Positions 43,587 through 52,361 of a DNA stretch of 64,000 bases are shown here, one piece after another (positions within the stretch are counted from its first letter, which is position 1; every line of letters begins with the position of its first letter). Source of the stretch: Acidobacteriota bacterium (GTDB lineage Bacteria > Acidobacteriota > Terriglobia > Bryobacterales > Bryobacteraceae). The DNA is taken from contig JAPKZA010000273.1 of NCBI GenBank assembly GCA_026394015.1, positions 26,325 to 90,324 on the forward strand, in the 5' to 3' direction. The notes below the pieces were generated by a model. The model saw only the letters and a list, made by a program, of their open reading frames with translations, did no database searches and was not told where the DNA came from. The position numbers were made by a program, and so were the translations under genes.

Positions 43587-44752
43587 GCAAACCTCTCGTT
43601 ACCATCGTAACGCCGTCCTTCAACCAGGGTCATTTCATTCGAGCGACGATTGAAAGCGTTTTGAGCCAGGACTATCCGAACGTCGAGTACGTGATCATGG
43701 ATGGCGGCTCGACGGACAGCACCGCGGCCGTGGCGAGCGAATATAGCAGTCGCTTAACCTTCATCTCGGAAAAAGATCGAGGCCAGACACACGCCATCAA
43801 TAAGGGTTTCCAGGCCGCGAAAGGAAGCATTGTGGCCTGGTTGAACTCGGATGACGTTTACCTGCCGGGCGCGATCAGCAAGGGTGTCGCCGGCTGTGAA
43901 GCCAATCCCCGAGTCGGGGCAATTTACGGCGAGGGCTTTCAGATTGACTACGACGGCAACGTTCGGCAGCAGTTTCCCTTCACTGAACCATTCAACCTTT
44001 GGAAGCTAACGTTCGTCTTGGACTACGTCTTGCAGCAGTCCGTTTTCTTTCGACGGGATTGCGTCGAAGCGGTCGGTTGGGCGGATGAGTCTCTTCATTT
44101 TGGAATGGACTGGGACCTTTTGGTCAAGCTCGGCAAGCGGTATGGTCTAGCCTACGTGCCCGAGACGTTTGGGTGCATCCGGGAGTATGAGGCCGCCAAG
44201 TCCTTCGCCGGCGGGCAGAAACGATTCCGTGAACTTGCCGCGCTTCTGGAGAAGCAAAGCGGGCAGAAGCGTCCGCCCGGTTGGTGGTTCTACGGACTGG
44301 ACACCTATGACAAAGTTTGGTCCACCCGGATCCAGCGCTGCCTGCCTGGCCCGCTAGGGGCCTACGTCGCCAAGCGTTTTGTACACGTTTGCAGGGCCAA
44401 GATCGACGACGTCTACTTCCGATCCCAGGGTTTGTATGCCGATCAATGGGTGTCACCCCGGCTCCACTGGATGCTGCCCGAGTATGCTCGCTCGGCTGTG
44501 ATCCACGGCACTTTGCCCGGATGGGCAGTTCCGCTGCAGGATCAGGAACTCCGGATTTACGTCGACGGCCGACTGGCCGGGAAGGGGAGTCCGTCGTTCG
44601 GGGAATTTAGCATCCCGGTTCCCTTAACGCTAGGCCGCGCTTCCGTGCTGCGGATCGATGCGGAGAAGTATGTCGTACCCGAAGAACAAGGGCTGGGCCC
44701 CGACCGACGACGCCTGGCGTGGCAACTGCTCGACATCGAAGCCATTGCGTAG
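43583..44752 (+). CDS. Family 2 glycosyltransferase with C-terminal beta domain
   Basis: The 389-residue protein starts at GTG 43583, overlapping the upstream stop. The GT2 domain (1-230) shows VTIVTPSFNQGHFIRATIES, MDGGSTDSTAAVA, NSDDVYLPGAI and FGMDWDLLVKLGKRYG. The C-terminal part (about 290-385) is a beta-sandwich-like segment (LRIYVDGRLAGK, GEFSIPVPL) related to the tail of the preceding bifunctional transferase. It is the last gene of the first polysaccharide run. Confidence 0.9.
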   Translation: MSKPLVTIVTPSFNQGHFIRATIESVLSQDYPNVEYVIMDGGSTDSTAAVASEYSSRLTFISEKDRGQTHAINKGFQAAKGSIVAWLNSDDVYLPGAISKGVAGCEANPRVGAIYGEGFQIDYDGNVRQQFPFTEPFNLWKLTFVLDYVLQQSVFFRRDCVEAVGWADESLHFGMDWDLLVKLGKRYGLAYVPETFGCIREYEAAKSFAGGQKRFRELAALLEKQSGQKRPPGWWFYGLDTYDKVWSTRIQRCLPGPLGAYVAKRFVHVCRAKIDDVYFRSQGLYADQWVSPRLHWMLPEYARSAVIHGTLPGWAVPLQDQELRIYVDGRLAGKGSPSFGEFSIPVPLTLGRASVLRIDAEKYVVPEEQGLGPDRRRLAWQLLDIEAIA

Positions 44753-44766
44753 TTTTCCCGCACCGG

Positions 44767-46449
44767 TTATTTGATGTTCATCGTGGGCCCAGCCGGGCCG
44801 GTCAAATTCCCGATCCGAATGCCCAGAGGTACCGATTTGCCCGGAACCACGGACATCGGAATCTTTACCGTGATCTGTATGATGCCCACCACCAGGCCCG
44901 GACTGGTGCCCGCGTACAGAACTTCCGCCGCCGCGCCGCCCATCGTAATCGAGACGAGGCTGTTCTGCGGACTGGGACGATCCGCGATCAATCCATCAAG
45001 CCCCTCTGGAACCAATGGAAACGGGGGGCGCCCCTCGCCCGTTCCATAAATGACAACAAATCCCCCTCTAAGAGCTGGAGCCGTGTCCGAAACCAGAAAG
45101 TATTCGCCTTTCACTTCGTCAAAGCCGTAAGCGGCCACCGCGCCCGCCCCCGTTCCGGAAGTGGTGAATAGGCTCGGCGCCGTAGCCGTGATTAACACGG
45201 GCCATGGATTGGATCGTAGCCCCCCGACGCTCGCTTGGATCATATAAGGTCGGTTCGGCTCTAATCCGTACGGTACGGTCACACAGATTTGGTCTTTGCC
45301 CGCGTATAGGACGGGTGCGGGCTCCCCTTGGAAGGATACCGTCACCCCGCTGAGTTCCATCGGCAGTCGGGTGAGCCAGGGATCAAAGGATGCAAGAATG
45401 TCCGGTCCCAGGCCCTGCCCGTAAAGAACCAGCAACGATCCTGGTGCGGCGGCAGGCTGTTGGGAGGCGGCGTTGCCAATGCCTCGGATGATTGGGCCGG
45501 CCATCGTCACCACAAGGCCGGCGGTGGCAGTCCCGCCACCGGCACCCGGGTTGGTCACCGCAATCGGAAGTACACGTGAGACCGTCATCATCGCCGCCGG
45601 CACGGTAATCTCCAAAAGGCGATCTCCCAATACCCTGGTCGTGACAGCCACGCCGTGGATTCGCGCGACCGTGGCCGGGAAGAAACGCGCTCCGCGTACG
45701 GTCAGAATACTCGTGGGAGATTGGGCGGGCAAACTGGCCGGCCAGACTGAGGTTACCTCTGGCTCTCCTGGCTCTACCGTCAGAGTCACATTCAACGTGG
45801 TCGTCTTGGTGACCGCCGTCGGAACGTTGACGGTAATCGAGCCCTTGTACGTTCCTGGGGCGAGGCCACTCGGATTGGCGATCGCCTGCAGGGACGTTCG
45901 GAACCCCGGGAAGACGTTTCCGGTCGTCGGGTTGGCCGTCAGCCAATCGGTCCCTTTTGTCGAAAGGCTAAACGACTGCAGGCCGCCACCAGTCCCCAAG
46001 TAGAATGGCTGGCTGATTCCGTCGGTGTCATAACCCAACCGCGAGACGAACTCCAGCGTCGTTGGGGCGAGCACCACGTCGGACGGAGGAGCCGTAATCG
46101 TGAGAGTGATCGGAACCACGACTGGTTCAAGATTCGTGCCCTCCGTTGGGACAATCGTCAACCGTTCGGAATAGGTCCCCGGCAAGAGTGACGTGCTATT
46201 TACGAAGACCCGCACAACCAGCGTCGTCCGCCCGTTACCCGGTGTGACCGTCAGCCATTGGCTCCACGGTGCGCTGATCACGAACGGAATGACCTGTCCG
46301 TTGGCAACGGCGGCCACCGAGATCGTTTGGACGGCGGTCGACGCCCCTGCACCTTGCACAAATGAGAAGGTGAGCCCAGCCGGCGCTACCTTGATCGCGG
46401 GCGCTCCCCATAGAGCCATCGTGACGCAGAACATACCCAGCATTCGCAC
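44767..46449 (-). CDS. Secreted protein with BACON-like domains and Solibacter-type (TIGR03437) C terminus
   Basis: The 560-residue protein has a short signal peptide (1-16). Two Ig-like modules resembling BACON/viral-A-type repeats follow (about 20-230; WLTVTPGNGRTTLVVRV, LAPGTYKGSITVNVP), then an IPT/TIG-like stretch near 235-315. The last 230 residues start with IRGIGNAASQQPAAAPGSLL and continue VLYAGKDQICVTVPY and VVIYGTGEGRP, the signature of the Solibacter-specific C-terminal domain. The role at the cell surface is unknown. This domain is the best lineage marker in the window. Confidence 0.88.
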   Translation of the reverse strand: MRMLGMFCVTMALWGAPAIKVAPAGLTFSFVQGAGASTAVQTISVAAVANGQVIPFVISAPWSQWLTVTPGNGRTTLVVRVFVNSTSLLPGTYSERLTIVPTEGTNLEPVVVPITLTITAPPSDVVLAPTTLEFVSRLGYDTDGISQPFYLGTGGGLQSFSLSTKGTDWLTANPTTGNVFPGFRTSLQAIANPSGLAPGTYKGSITVNVPTAVTKTTTLNVTLTVEPGEPEVTSVWPASLPAQSPTSILTVRGARFFPATVARIHGVAVTTRVLGDRLLEITVPAAMMTVSRVLPIAVTNPGAGGGTATAGLVVTMAGPIIRGIGNAASQQPAAAPGSLLVLYGQGLGPDILASFDPWLTRLPMELSGVTVSFQGEPAPVLYAGKDQICVTVPYGLEPNRPYMIQASVGGLRSNPWPVLITATAPSLFTTSGTGAGAVAAYGFDEVKGEYFLVSDTAPALRGGFVVIYGTGEGRPPFPLVPEGLDGLIADRPSPQNSLVSITMGGAAAEVLYAGTSPGLVVGIIQITVKIPMSVVPGKSVPLGIRIGNLTGPAGPTMNIK

Positions 46450-46490
46450 GATCTTTCTATCGTCGGCAAAGCGAGAACGCGGGAGATCAG

Positions 46491-47300
46491 TTAATTCTTA
46501 AGCTCTTCAGGGAATACCGCGTAGCCTTCCGGTGGAGCAAACTGGCTGCGCATGTATTCCAGCCGTTTCCGCAGGTGGCGGCTCGCGATCTGCCGTGGAC
46601 CAGGCTCAACATCGATGTCACAACAGAGCCCATGAAGGTAAAGCGTCAAGGTGTCGAAGAACGATTCCCGAGCGTACTCACGGAACAGCTTGGTCTCACC
46701 CCGGAACGAAGCCTGCTTGTTCAAAAGGTTTTGCTTGGCGGTCCAACTCAGTTGGTCGACCTCGCCATGCACTCTGGCTTTCAATTCCGCACGCAAAAGT
46801 TCCATGAATCCAGCGAAGGCGGATTCAGGGAGGCGGTCGAATGCCGCGCGCGCCAGGGCGTTAAAGAGGTGAAAATGATACTCGCTCATATCAATCTCTT
46901 TCACCGCGAAAGCCAGGATCCCCGGTTCCCCAGCGCCAGGAGACGGCACGTAAGCAAGAGTCAACCGCGTCTTCTCGTCCGGCTGGTCCATCACAATCAA
47001 CGAATCTTGTGGCAGAAAGCTCTGCCGACCCGCCTTATGTTTACCACTCGCCGCAGGACGTTCGAGAAACGGTACGAGCAAAATCAAGAGTTTGGGCAGC
47101 GCAGCGCGAATGACGTCCGGGAGAGCCTCGGCGGGTTCTTCCAGATATTCCTTCATATCCTCTTCGGCAATAGGGGCAGCGGCTACGAAGTAGCTAAAGG
47201 TCTCTCCCAGCGGGATAGATTCCCCACGGAAGCGATCAGCGAATTCACCCAGGTGAAGTTTGGCCACAATTTCTTTGGCCAGGTCGGAGGGAGACGGCAT
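46491..47300 (-). CDS. Hypothetical cytosolic protein
   Basis: The 269-residue protein has no signal peptide or membrane segment, a mixed alpha/beta composition and a C-terminal basic helical part (RQIASRHLRKRLEYMRSQF). No family motif is recognised. A TACACT box (47314-47319) lies 13 nt upstream. It is divergent from lpxB with 45 bp between the starts, so the two share a regulatory interval. Confidence 0.75.
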   Translation of the reverse strand: MPSPSDLAKEIVAKLHLGEFADRFRGESIPLGETFSYFVAAAPIAEEDMKEYLEEPAEALPDVIRAALPKLLILLVPFLERPAASGKHKAGRQSFLPQDSLIVMDQPDEKTRLTLAYVPSPGAGEPGILAFAVKEIDMSEYHFHLFNALARAAFDRLPESAFAGFMELLRAELKARVHGEVDQLSWTAKQNLLNKQASFRGETKLFREYARESFFDTLTLYLHGLCCDIDVEPGPRQIASRHLRKRLEYMRSQFAPPEGYAVFPEELKN

Positions 47301-47345
47301 CGACAGAATCTCCAGTGTAACAGAGCGTCGCGCTAGACTGGGATT

Positions 47346-48503
47346 TTGCCTTCTGTAAACATCCTTATGTCGGCCGGCGAGGCCTCGGGCGACATGTATG
47401 CCTCCCGTCTCGTCGTGGAGTTGCGGAAGTTGATGCCCGATGCGCGGTTCTTCGGTTGCGCCGGACCCAAAATGCGGGCCGTGGGTGTCGAGTCCGTCGT
47501 GGATGCCGAAGCGTTAGCCGTCGTGGGCTTAGTCGAGGTTTTGGCCCACATCCCGCGGATCTACGGCGAGTTCCGAAAGCTGATCGCCGCGGCTCGGGAA
47601 CGCCAGCCCCAGCTTGCGATCCTGACCGACAGTCCTGACTTCAACCTGCGGGTCGCCCGGAAGCTGAAGCCCCTCGGCATTCCGGTCGTCTACCTGGTGG
47701 CGCCCCAAGTGTGGGCCTGGCGTTCCGGGCGGGTGCGGCAGATGCGACGAGATCTCGCCAGCGTCCTATCCATCTTCCCTTTTGAAAAAGCCTGGTTCGC
47801 CTCCCGCGGTATCTCGGTCGATTTTATCGGCCATCCGTTGGCGTGGAGCGCCGCGCCCCGCTTCAGCAGGGCCGAATTCTGCGCCCGGAATGGACTCGAC
47901 GAATCGAAGCCCTTCATTACGCTGCTGCCCGGCAGCCGCCTAGGCGAGGCCCGACGTCACCTTCCCGCGGTCCTTGACGCCGTTGAGATCCTTCGTTCTC
48001 ATGGGCATACGCAGTTCGTCTGGGCCACGCCGATTGGTTTTTTAGAGCGCGGCGGCAGTTCGTTTACAACTTTTCGGGAACGCATTTCCGCGCTATCCAT
48101 CCAAGTCGTAGAGGGGGAAGCGTGGGATGCAATCGCCCATGCTAACCTCGCCCTTGCCGCGAGCGGTACGGTGACAATGGAAGCAGCGTTGCTGGGGACG
48201 GCAATGGTAACTTTCTACAAGGTCACTGAGATCAGCTGGCGGTTAGGTAAATTGTTAGTGTCCGTACCGTTTTACACCATGGTAAATCTGGTAGCGGAAC
48301 GAAAAGTTGTACCCGAGCTCATGCAGAGCGAGTTTACCGGGTTCAACCTCGCTCAAGCCGCCCTCGATTTACTCAACAACCCCGCCGCGCTCGCGCAGAT
48401 GCGCGCAGACCTAGCCACAATTCGCGACTCCCTTCGTCGGGATAGCGACCCCCTTGCCGAAGCGGCCAGACTCCTCGTAAGCCGCTATCTGAAGGAAGAT
48501 TGA
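47346..48503 (+). CDS. lpxB: Lipid-A-disaccharide synthase
   Basis: The 385-residue GT19 protein carries MSAGEASGDMYASRLV, FGCAGPKMRAVGVE, YLVAPQVWAWRSGRVRQMRR, DFIGHPLAW and LLPGSRLGEARRHLP, all LpxB signatures. It condenses UDP-2,3-diacylglucosamine with lipid X and shows that the organism makes lipid A. The start is TTG at 47346; a TAGACT box (47334-47339) ends 6 nt before it, and no ATG precedes the conserved ILMSAGEASGD. The 3' end overlaps a weak upstream frame of the next gene, which starts 20 nt later. Confidence 0.95.
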   Translation: MPSVNILMSAGEASGDMYASRLVVELRKLMPDARFFGCAGPKMRAVGVESVVDAEALAVVGLVEVLAHIPRIYGEFRKLIAAARERQPQLAILTDSPDFNLRVARKLKPLGIPVVYLVAPQVWAWRSGRVRQMRRDLASVLSIFPFEKAWFASRGISVDFIGHPLAWSAAPRFSRAEFCARNGLDESKPFITLLPGSRLGEARRHLPAVLDAVEILRSHGHTQFVWATPIGFLERGGSSFTTFRERISALSIQVVEGEAWDAIAHANLALAASGTVTMEAALLGTAMVTFYKVTEISWRLGKLLVSVPFYTMVNLVAERKVVPELMQSEFTGFNLAQAALDLLNNPAALAQMRADLATIRDSLRRDSDPLAEAARLLVSRYLKED

Positions 48504-48523
48504 TACTGGAAGGAAGCCTGTTC

Positions 48524-50488
48524 ATGAAAAATCTTGGGATCGTTCTCACCGCCACCTTGTTCGCCAGCCTGCTCTCCGGTCAGGAGGCCCGCAGCCGCTC
48601 CCGGATCGACGTTGTCAGTTACCAGATCAACGCGGATGTCAACCCGCGCACCCAAACGCTGGCCGCCACGGCGCGAATTCGCTTCCAACCGGTGGACGAC
48701 CGGCTCACCGCCATTAGCTTCGACCTCCACAACAGCCTCACCGTTAAGTCCGTGACGGACGGCAAGGGCGCCCCCCTCACACCGACTCGCAACCAGCAGG
48801 ACTTCCAACTCCGCATCGCCTTTCCGGACACCCTGCCAAAGGGCTCTGACCAGGAGGTCGTCGTCACCTACGAAGGCCGCCTCAGTGGGCAGGAGGAGTC
48901 TCCCGTCTATGGAGTCAAGTTCGCCGCCATCAAGCCGGAATATGCCTTCCTGCTCTACCCGGCCCGCTGGTTCCCGGTGAACGAATACACCGCTGATCGT
49001 TACACTTCCGAATTCACCATCACCGTCCCCGAGGACTACAAAGTGATCGGCGGCGGCATGGAGGCCTCGGCCACCGCGCCCTCCGGCAAGAAGGCGACCA
49101 CCTTTACTTTTGCCAAACCGTCCCTTGCCGGGTCCATCGCAGTCGTCCAGGGCGACCCCAAGACGGTCTCTTCCCAGGGTGTCACCGCGCTGACGTATTT
49201 TCGCGGAGAGTCCGCGAAGGCAGCCGAAAGCTGGGGCGAGGAGACCGGTAAAGTACTCTCGTTTTTGGCGGGAAACTTCGGCTTGGCCCCCAATGCGTCC
49301 ATCGGCCTAGTCGAGACTGAGGATGGCGCTCCCAATGGCTATGCCGCTCCGGGCGTCTTGTTCCTCAACCCCAGGGCCATTGGCAGTCAAGCAAACCCCC
49401 GGCTTCTCGTGAACCAGTTATCCCGCCAATGGTGGGGCCTACAAATCTCCCCGGTCTCCCGAAACCATCTCTGGATCACCAACGGAATGGCTCGCTACGC
49501 GGAACTGCTCTGGGTGGAACAGTCCCAAGGGCCCGGCGCCCTCGAAGGCGAGGTTCGCGACACCTACGTCGAGGCCATGACCGTCGACAATCCCCCGTTG
49601 ATTCAGTCCGCCCGCTTTGAAGATTACTCTCCCGAATACTGGGCCACCACGGCAGGGAAAGGCGCCGCCGTTTATCACATGCTTCGCAGTGTCCTCGGCG
49701 AGGATAAATTCAAAGAGTTCCTGAAAATCGTCCCGGATAAGTTCGCTGGCCGTAGCGTCTCCACCGAAAACGTCAAGGACGTCGCCAGCCAGTTAGCCGG
49801 CCAGGACCTCGGCTACTTCTTCATCCAGTGGATTGAATCAAGCGGGGCTCCCGAGTTCAAGCTCGAATACACCGTCTACCGCACGAAAAAGGGTTTCCGC
49901 GTGATGGGAAAGATCACGCAGGATCTGGACACCTTCCGCATGCCCGTCACGCTTAAGATCGAGACCGAAGGAAACCCCGAAGAAAAAGTTGTCGACGTCT
50001 CCGGCACCTCCTCGGAGTTTCTCGTCGAAACCTTCGGCAAGCCCAAGCGTGTCGAGATCGACGTGAACAATCGGCTCCTGCGCATGAGCCGAACGATGCG
50101 CGTTGCTGTCTCCATCCGCAAGGGCGAGATGTTCGCCGAAATCGGGGAGTACGGCGAGGCCCTCAAGGAGTACACCAAGGCTCTCGAAGTGGCGCGCAAT
50201 AGCTCATTGGCCCACTATCGAGTGGGAGAGGTGTTTTTCCTCCAGAACAACTACCAGTCTTCGGCGAACGAGTTCCGCGAGTCGCTCAACGGCGACTTGG
50301 AGCCGAAGTGGACCGAGGTGTGGGGCCACATCAACCTCGGGAAAATCTTCGACATCACCGGCCAGCGCGAGCGGGCCGTAAACGAATACAACCTCGCCAT
50401 TCGGACGAAAGACAATACCCAGAATGCGCAGGAAGAGGCCGCTAAGTTCCTGAAGGACCCCTTCAAGCGCGCTCGAATGTCGAACTAG
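48524..50488 (+). CDS. Exported M1-aminopeptidase-like protein lacking catalytic residues, with TPR domain
   Basis: About 654 residues from ATG 48524, which follows GGAAGGAAG. A signal peptide (to about 20) precedes an M1-type N-terminal beta domain (about 25-220). A peptidase-like domain follows in which the zinc motif HExxH aligns with NQLSR before QWWG (codons at 49412-49426), and the third ligand in W-x-x-E-G is Asn (WITNG). All zinc and catalytic residues are thus replaced while the fold context remains. The C terminus has TPR repeats (EMFAEIGEYGEALKEYTKAL). It is probably a non-enzymatic binding or scaffold protein. Confidence 0.87.
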   Translation: MKNLGIVLTATLFASLLSGQEARSRSRIDVVSYQINADVNPRTQTLAATARIRFQPVDDRLTAISFDLHNSLTVKSVTDGKGAPLTPTRNQQDFQLRIAFPDTLPKGSDQEVVVTYEGRLSGQEESPVYGVKFAAIKPEYAFLLYPARWFPVNEYTADRYTSEFTITVPEDYKVIGGGMEASATAPSGKKATTFTFAKPSLAGSIAVVQGDPKTVSSQGVTALTYFRGESAKAAESWGEETGKVLSFLAGNFGLAPNASIGLVETEDGAPNGYAAPGVLFLNPRAIGSQANPRLLVNQLSRQWWGLQISPVSRNHLWITNGMARYAELLWVEQSQGPGALEGEVRDTYVEAMTVDNPPLIQSARFEDYSPEYWATTAGKGAAVYHMLRSVLGEDKFKEFLKIVPDKFAGRSVSTENVKDVASQLAGQDLGYFFIQWIESSGAPEFKLEYTVYRTKKGFRVMGKITQDLDTFRMPVTLKIETEGNPEEKVVDVSGTSSEFLVETFGKPKRVEIDVNNRLLRMSRTMRVAVSIRKGEMFAEIGEYGEALKEYTKALEVARNSSLAHYRVGEVFFLQNNYQSSANEFRESLNGDLEPKWTEVWGHINLGKIFDITGQRERAVNEYNLAIRTKDNTQNAQEEAAKFLKDPFKRARMSN

Positions 50489-51408
50489 TGGCCTTCGGCT
50501 TCTAGAAATCGTTCGGCTTCAATCGCCGCCATGCAGCCAGCCCCGGCGGCGGTGACGGCCTGCCGATAGACTCGGTCCTGCACGTCGCCGGCATGATAGA
50601 CGCCAGCGATTTTGGTCCGGGCTCCTCCGTGGGAGAGCAGGTAGCCTTCCTCGTCCGTATCCAGTTGGCCACGCAGGAACTTCGTATTCGGGATGTGCCC
50701 GATCGCGACGAAGAAGCCGTCCACGGGCCGGTCCCACGTCTCGCCGGTAACCAGATTCCGCAATTTGGCCCCAGTGACAAAACCCTTTTCCACGTCGTAA
50801 ACATCGTCGACGACCGTATTGGTCAGAATTTCGATCTTCGGGTTGGCCCGCGTGCGGTCCACCATGATTTTCGACGCTCGAAACTCTTCGCGCCGATGGA
50901 CCAGGGTCACCCGTCTGCCGAACCGCGTGAGAAAATTGGCCTCTTCCATCGCCGTGTCTCCGCCGCCGATCACCATGATCTCTTTCTCGCGATAGAAGAA
51001 CCCATCGCAGGTGGCGCAGGAGCTGACGCCATGCCCAATCAGCTTGTACTCATTCGGCAAGCCCAACCAACGCGCCGAGGCACCCGAGGCCACAATCAAA
51101 GTCCGCGTCTCGATCCACTCGCCGTCGATCTTCAGCTTAAAGGGCCGTTGCGAAAGATCGCAGTCTTCCACCGTTCCATTGATGAACTCGGCGCCGAAGC
51201 GAATGGCCTGCAGTTTCATGTTTTCGACAAGCTGCGGGCCCATCACGCCATCCGGAAAGCCGGGAAAGTTTTCCACTTCAGACGTGATCGAGAGTTGTCC
51301 GCCGGGTTCGTGGCCAGAGACAACCAGTGGCGAGAGCGAAGCGCGAGCAGAATAAACAGCGGCTGTATTTCCGGCACAGCCCGAACCGATGATGACTACG
51401 TTGCGCAT
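50485..51408 (-). CDS. trxB: Thioredoxin reductase
   Basis: The 307-residue flavoprotein has the FAD motif VVIIGSGCAGNTAAVYSARA (the usual Pro is Cys), SEVENFPGFPDGVMGPQL, the redox motif SCATCDGFF, the NADPH motif IGGGDTAMEEANFLT with HRREEFRAS, and the C-terminal GVYHAGDVQDRVYRQAVTAAG. It reduces thioredoxin using NADPH. The 3' end overlaps the preceding convergent gene by 4 bp. Confidence 0.94.
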   Translation of the reverse strand: MRNVVIIGSGCAGNTAAVYSARASLSPLVVSGHEPGGQLSITSEVENFPGFPDGVMGPQLVENMKLQAIRFGAEFINGTVEDCDLSQRPFKLKIDGEWIETRTLIVASGASARWLGLPNEYKLIGHGVSSCATCDGFFYREKEIMVIGGGDTAMEEANFLTRFGRRVTLVHRREEFRASKIMVDRTRANPKIEILTNTVVDDVYDVEKGFVTGAKLRNLVTGETWDRPVDGFFVAIGHIPNTKFLRGQLDTDEEGYLLSHGGARTKIAGVYHAGDVQDRVYRQAVTAAGAGCMAAIEAERFLEAEGH

Positions 51409-51477
51409 AAGAGGAAGTAAGGGTCTGAAGCCAGGAATGGCTCCAAACCCTCAGGGTAACACTTACCTTCCCTCTAA

Positions 51478-52185
51478 CTACACAACATTCCGGCGACGAA
51501 TCATCCCTAGCCCGATCAGCCCCGCACCCATCAGCGCCCAGGTGCCCGACTCCGGGACGTTTCCGGTGATCACATCGTTTCCGCATGTCGCCGCCGAGAA
51601 GGCGAAGCTGGAAGAATCGAAACCGTTGATGAAGGCATTGTTCGCCGCAAAATCCAGCGTCACCTTCAGATTGGTCGGGCCGCCGGTGGAAACCACCGTC
51701 GACGTGCCCGTGCCGATCAACGTCGCACTGGTCGTGTTGCCCCAAACCGCTTGGTTGGGCCGATAGTTGCCGTCCTGGTCGCTGCCGAGACCCAGAACCT
51801 GCTTTGCCGTTTGCGTGCCAGTCACTTGGTAGAGGTTACCGGCCGTCAGTCCACCGCGGGATCGCAACTGGACCGCGTAGTTGAAGCCGCCATTCGAGAA
51901 CAACAGCTCGCCGACGTTGAGCGCGTTGAACGCGCCACCGACAGAGAACTCATTCAGCGAAGTGCCGCCGCCGTAGTTGAAAAGGATTTCCACCGTAAAC
52001 CGCTTGGTGCCCGAGTTGAACGAAGCGAAAGTCAGCGATGCGATGTCGAAAAAGTTCGGGTCGCCAATCACGTCGGCCGGGTCCGCGGAAGCGAGCGGAT
52101 CAGTGAACACCAACGGGAACGTTGGAAGGGAGAAAGCCGGGACGGTCAGCGAAGCAGCAAGTAACAAAAGTGAGGTGATACGCAT
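51478..52185 (-). CDS. PEP-CTERM sorting-domain protein
   Basis: About 235 residues from ATG 52185. A signal peptide (MRITSLLLLAASLTVPAFS) is followed by an all-beta, Asn/Gly/Thr-rich body. The end is a canonical PEP-CTERM signal: VPESGTWALMGAGLIGLGMI followed by RRR. Such proteins are processed by exosortase and linked to extracellular polysaccharide; no exosortase gene lies in this window. Function of the body is unknown. Confidence 0.9.
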   Translation of the reverse strand: MRITSLLLLAASLTVPAFSLPTFPLVFTDPLASADPADVIGDPNFFDIASLTFASFNSGTKRFTVEILFNYGGGTSLNEFSVGGAFNALNVGELLFSNGGFNYAVQLRSRGGLTAGNLYQVTGTQTAKQVLGLGSDQDGNYRPNQAVWGNTTSATLIGTGTSTVVSTGGPTNLKVTLDFAANNAFINGFDSSSFAFSAATCGNDVITGNVPESGTWALMGAGLIGLGMIRRRNVV

Positions 52186-52361
52186 TGGGGGTTCCTGCCT
52201 CTGAGAGTGACAAGGGTATCCCGCGAGCCAAATGGGACTACAGGCTAGTCGGTTACATAACAAATGATCTGCTGGAACGGGCCGAGCAAACAGTACCGCA
52301 GACTCATGCTTGGCATAAACGTTTTTCTTTCATACACTTGCACCCCAAGCGGACGCCAGTA

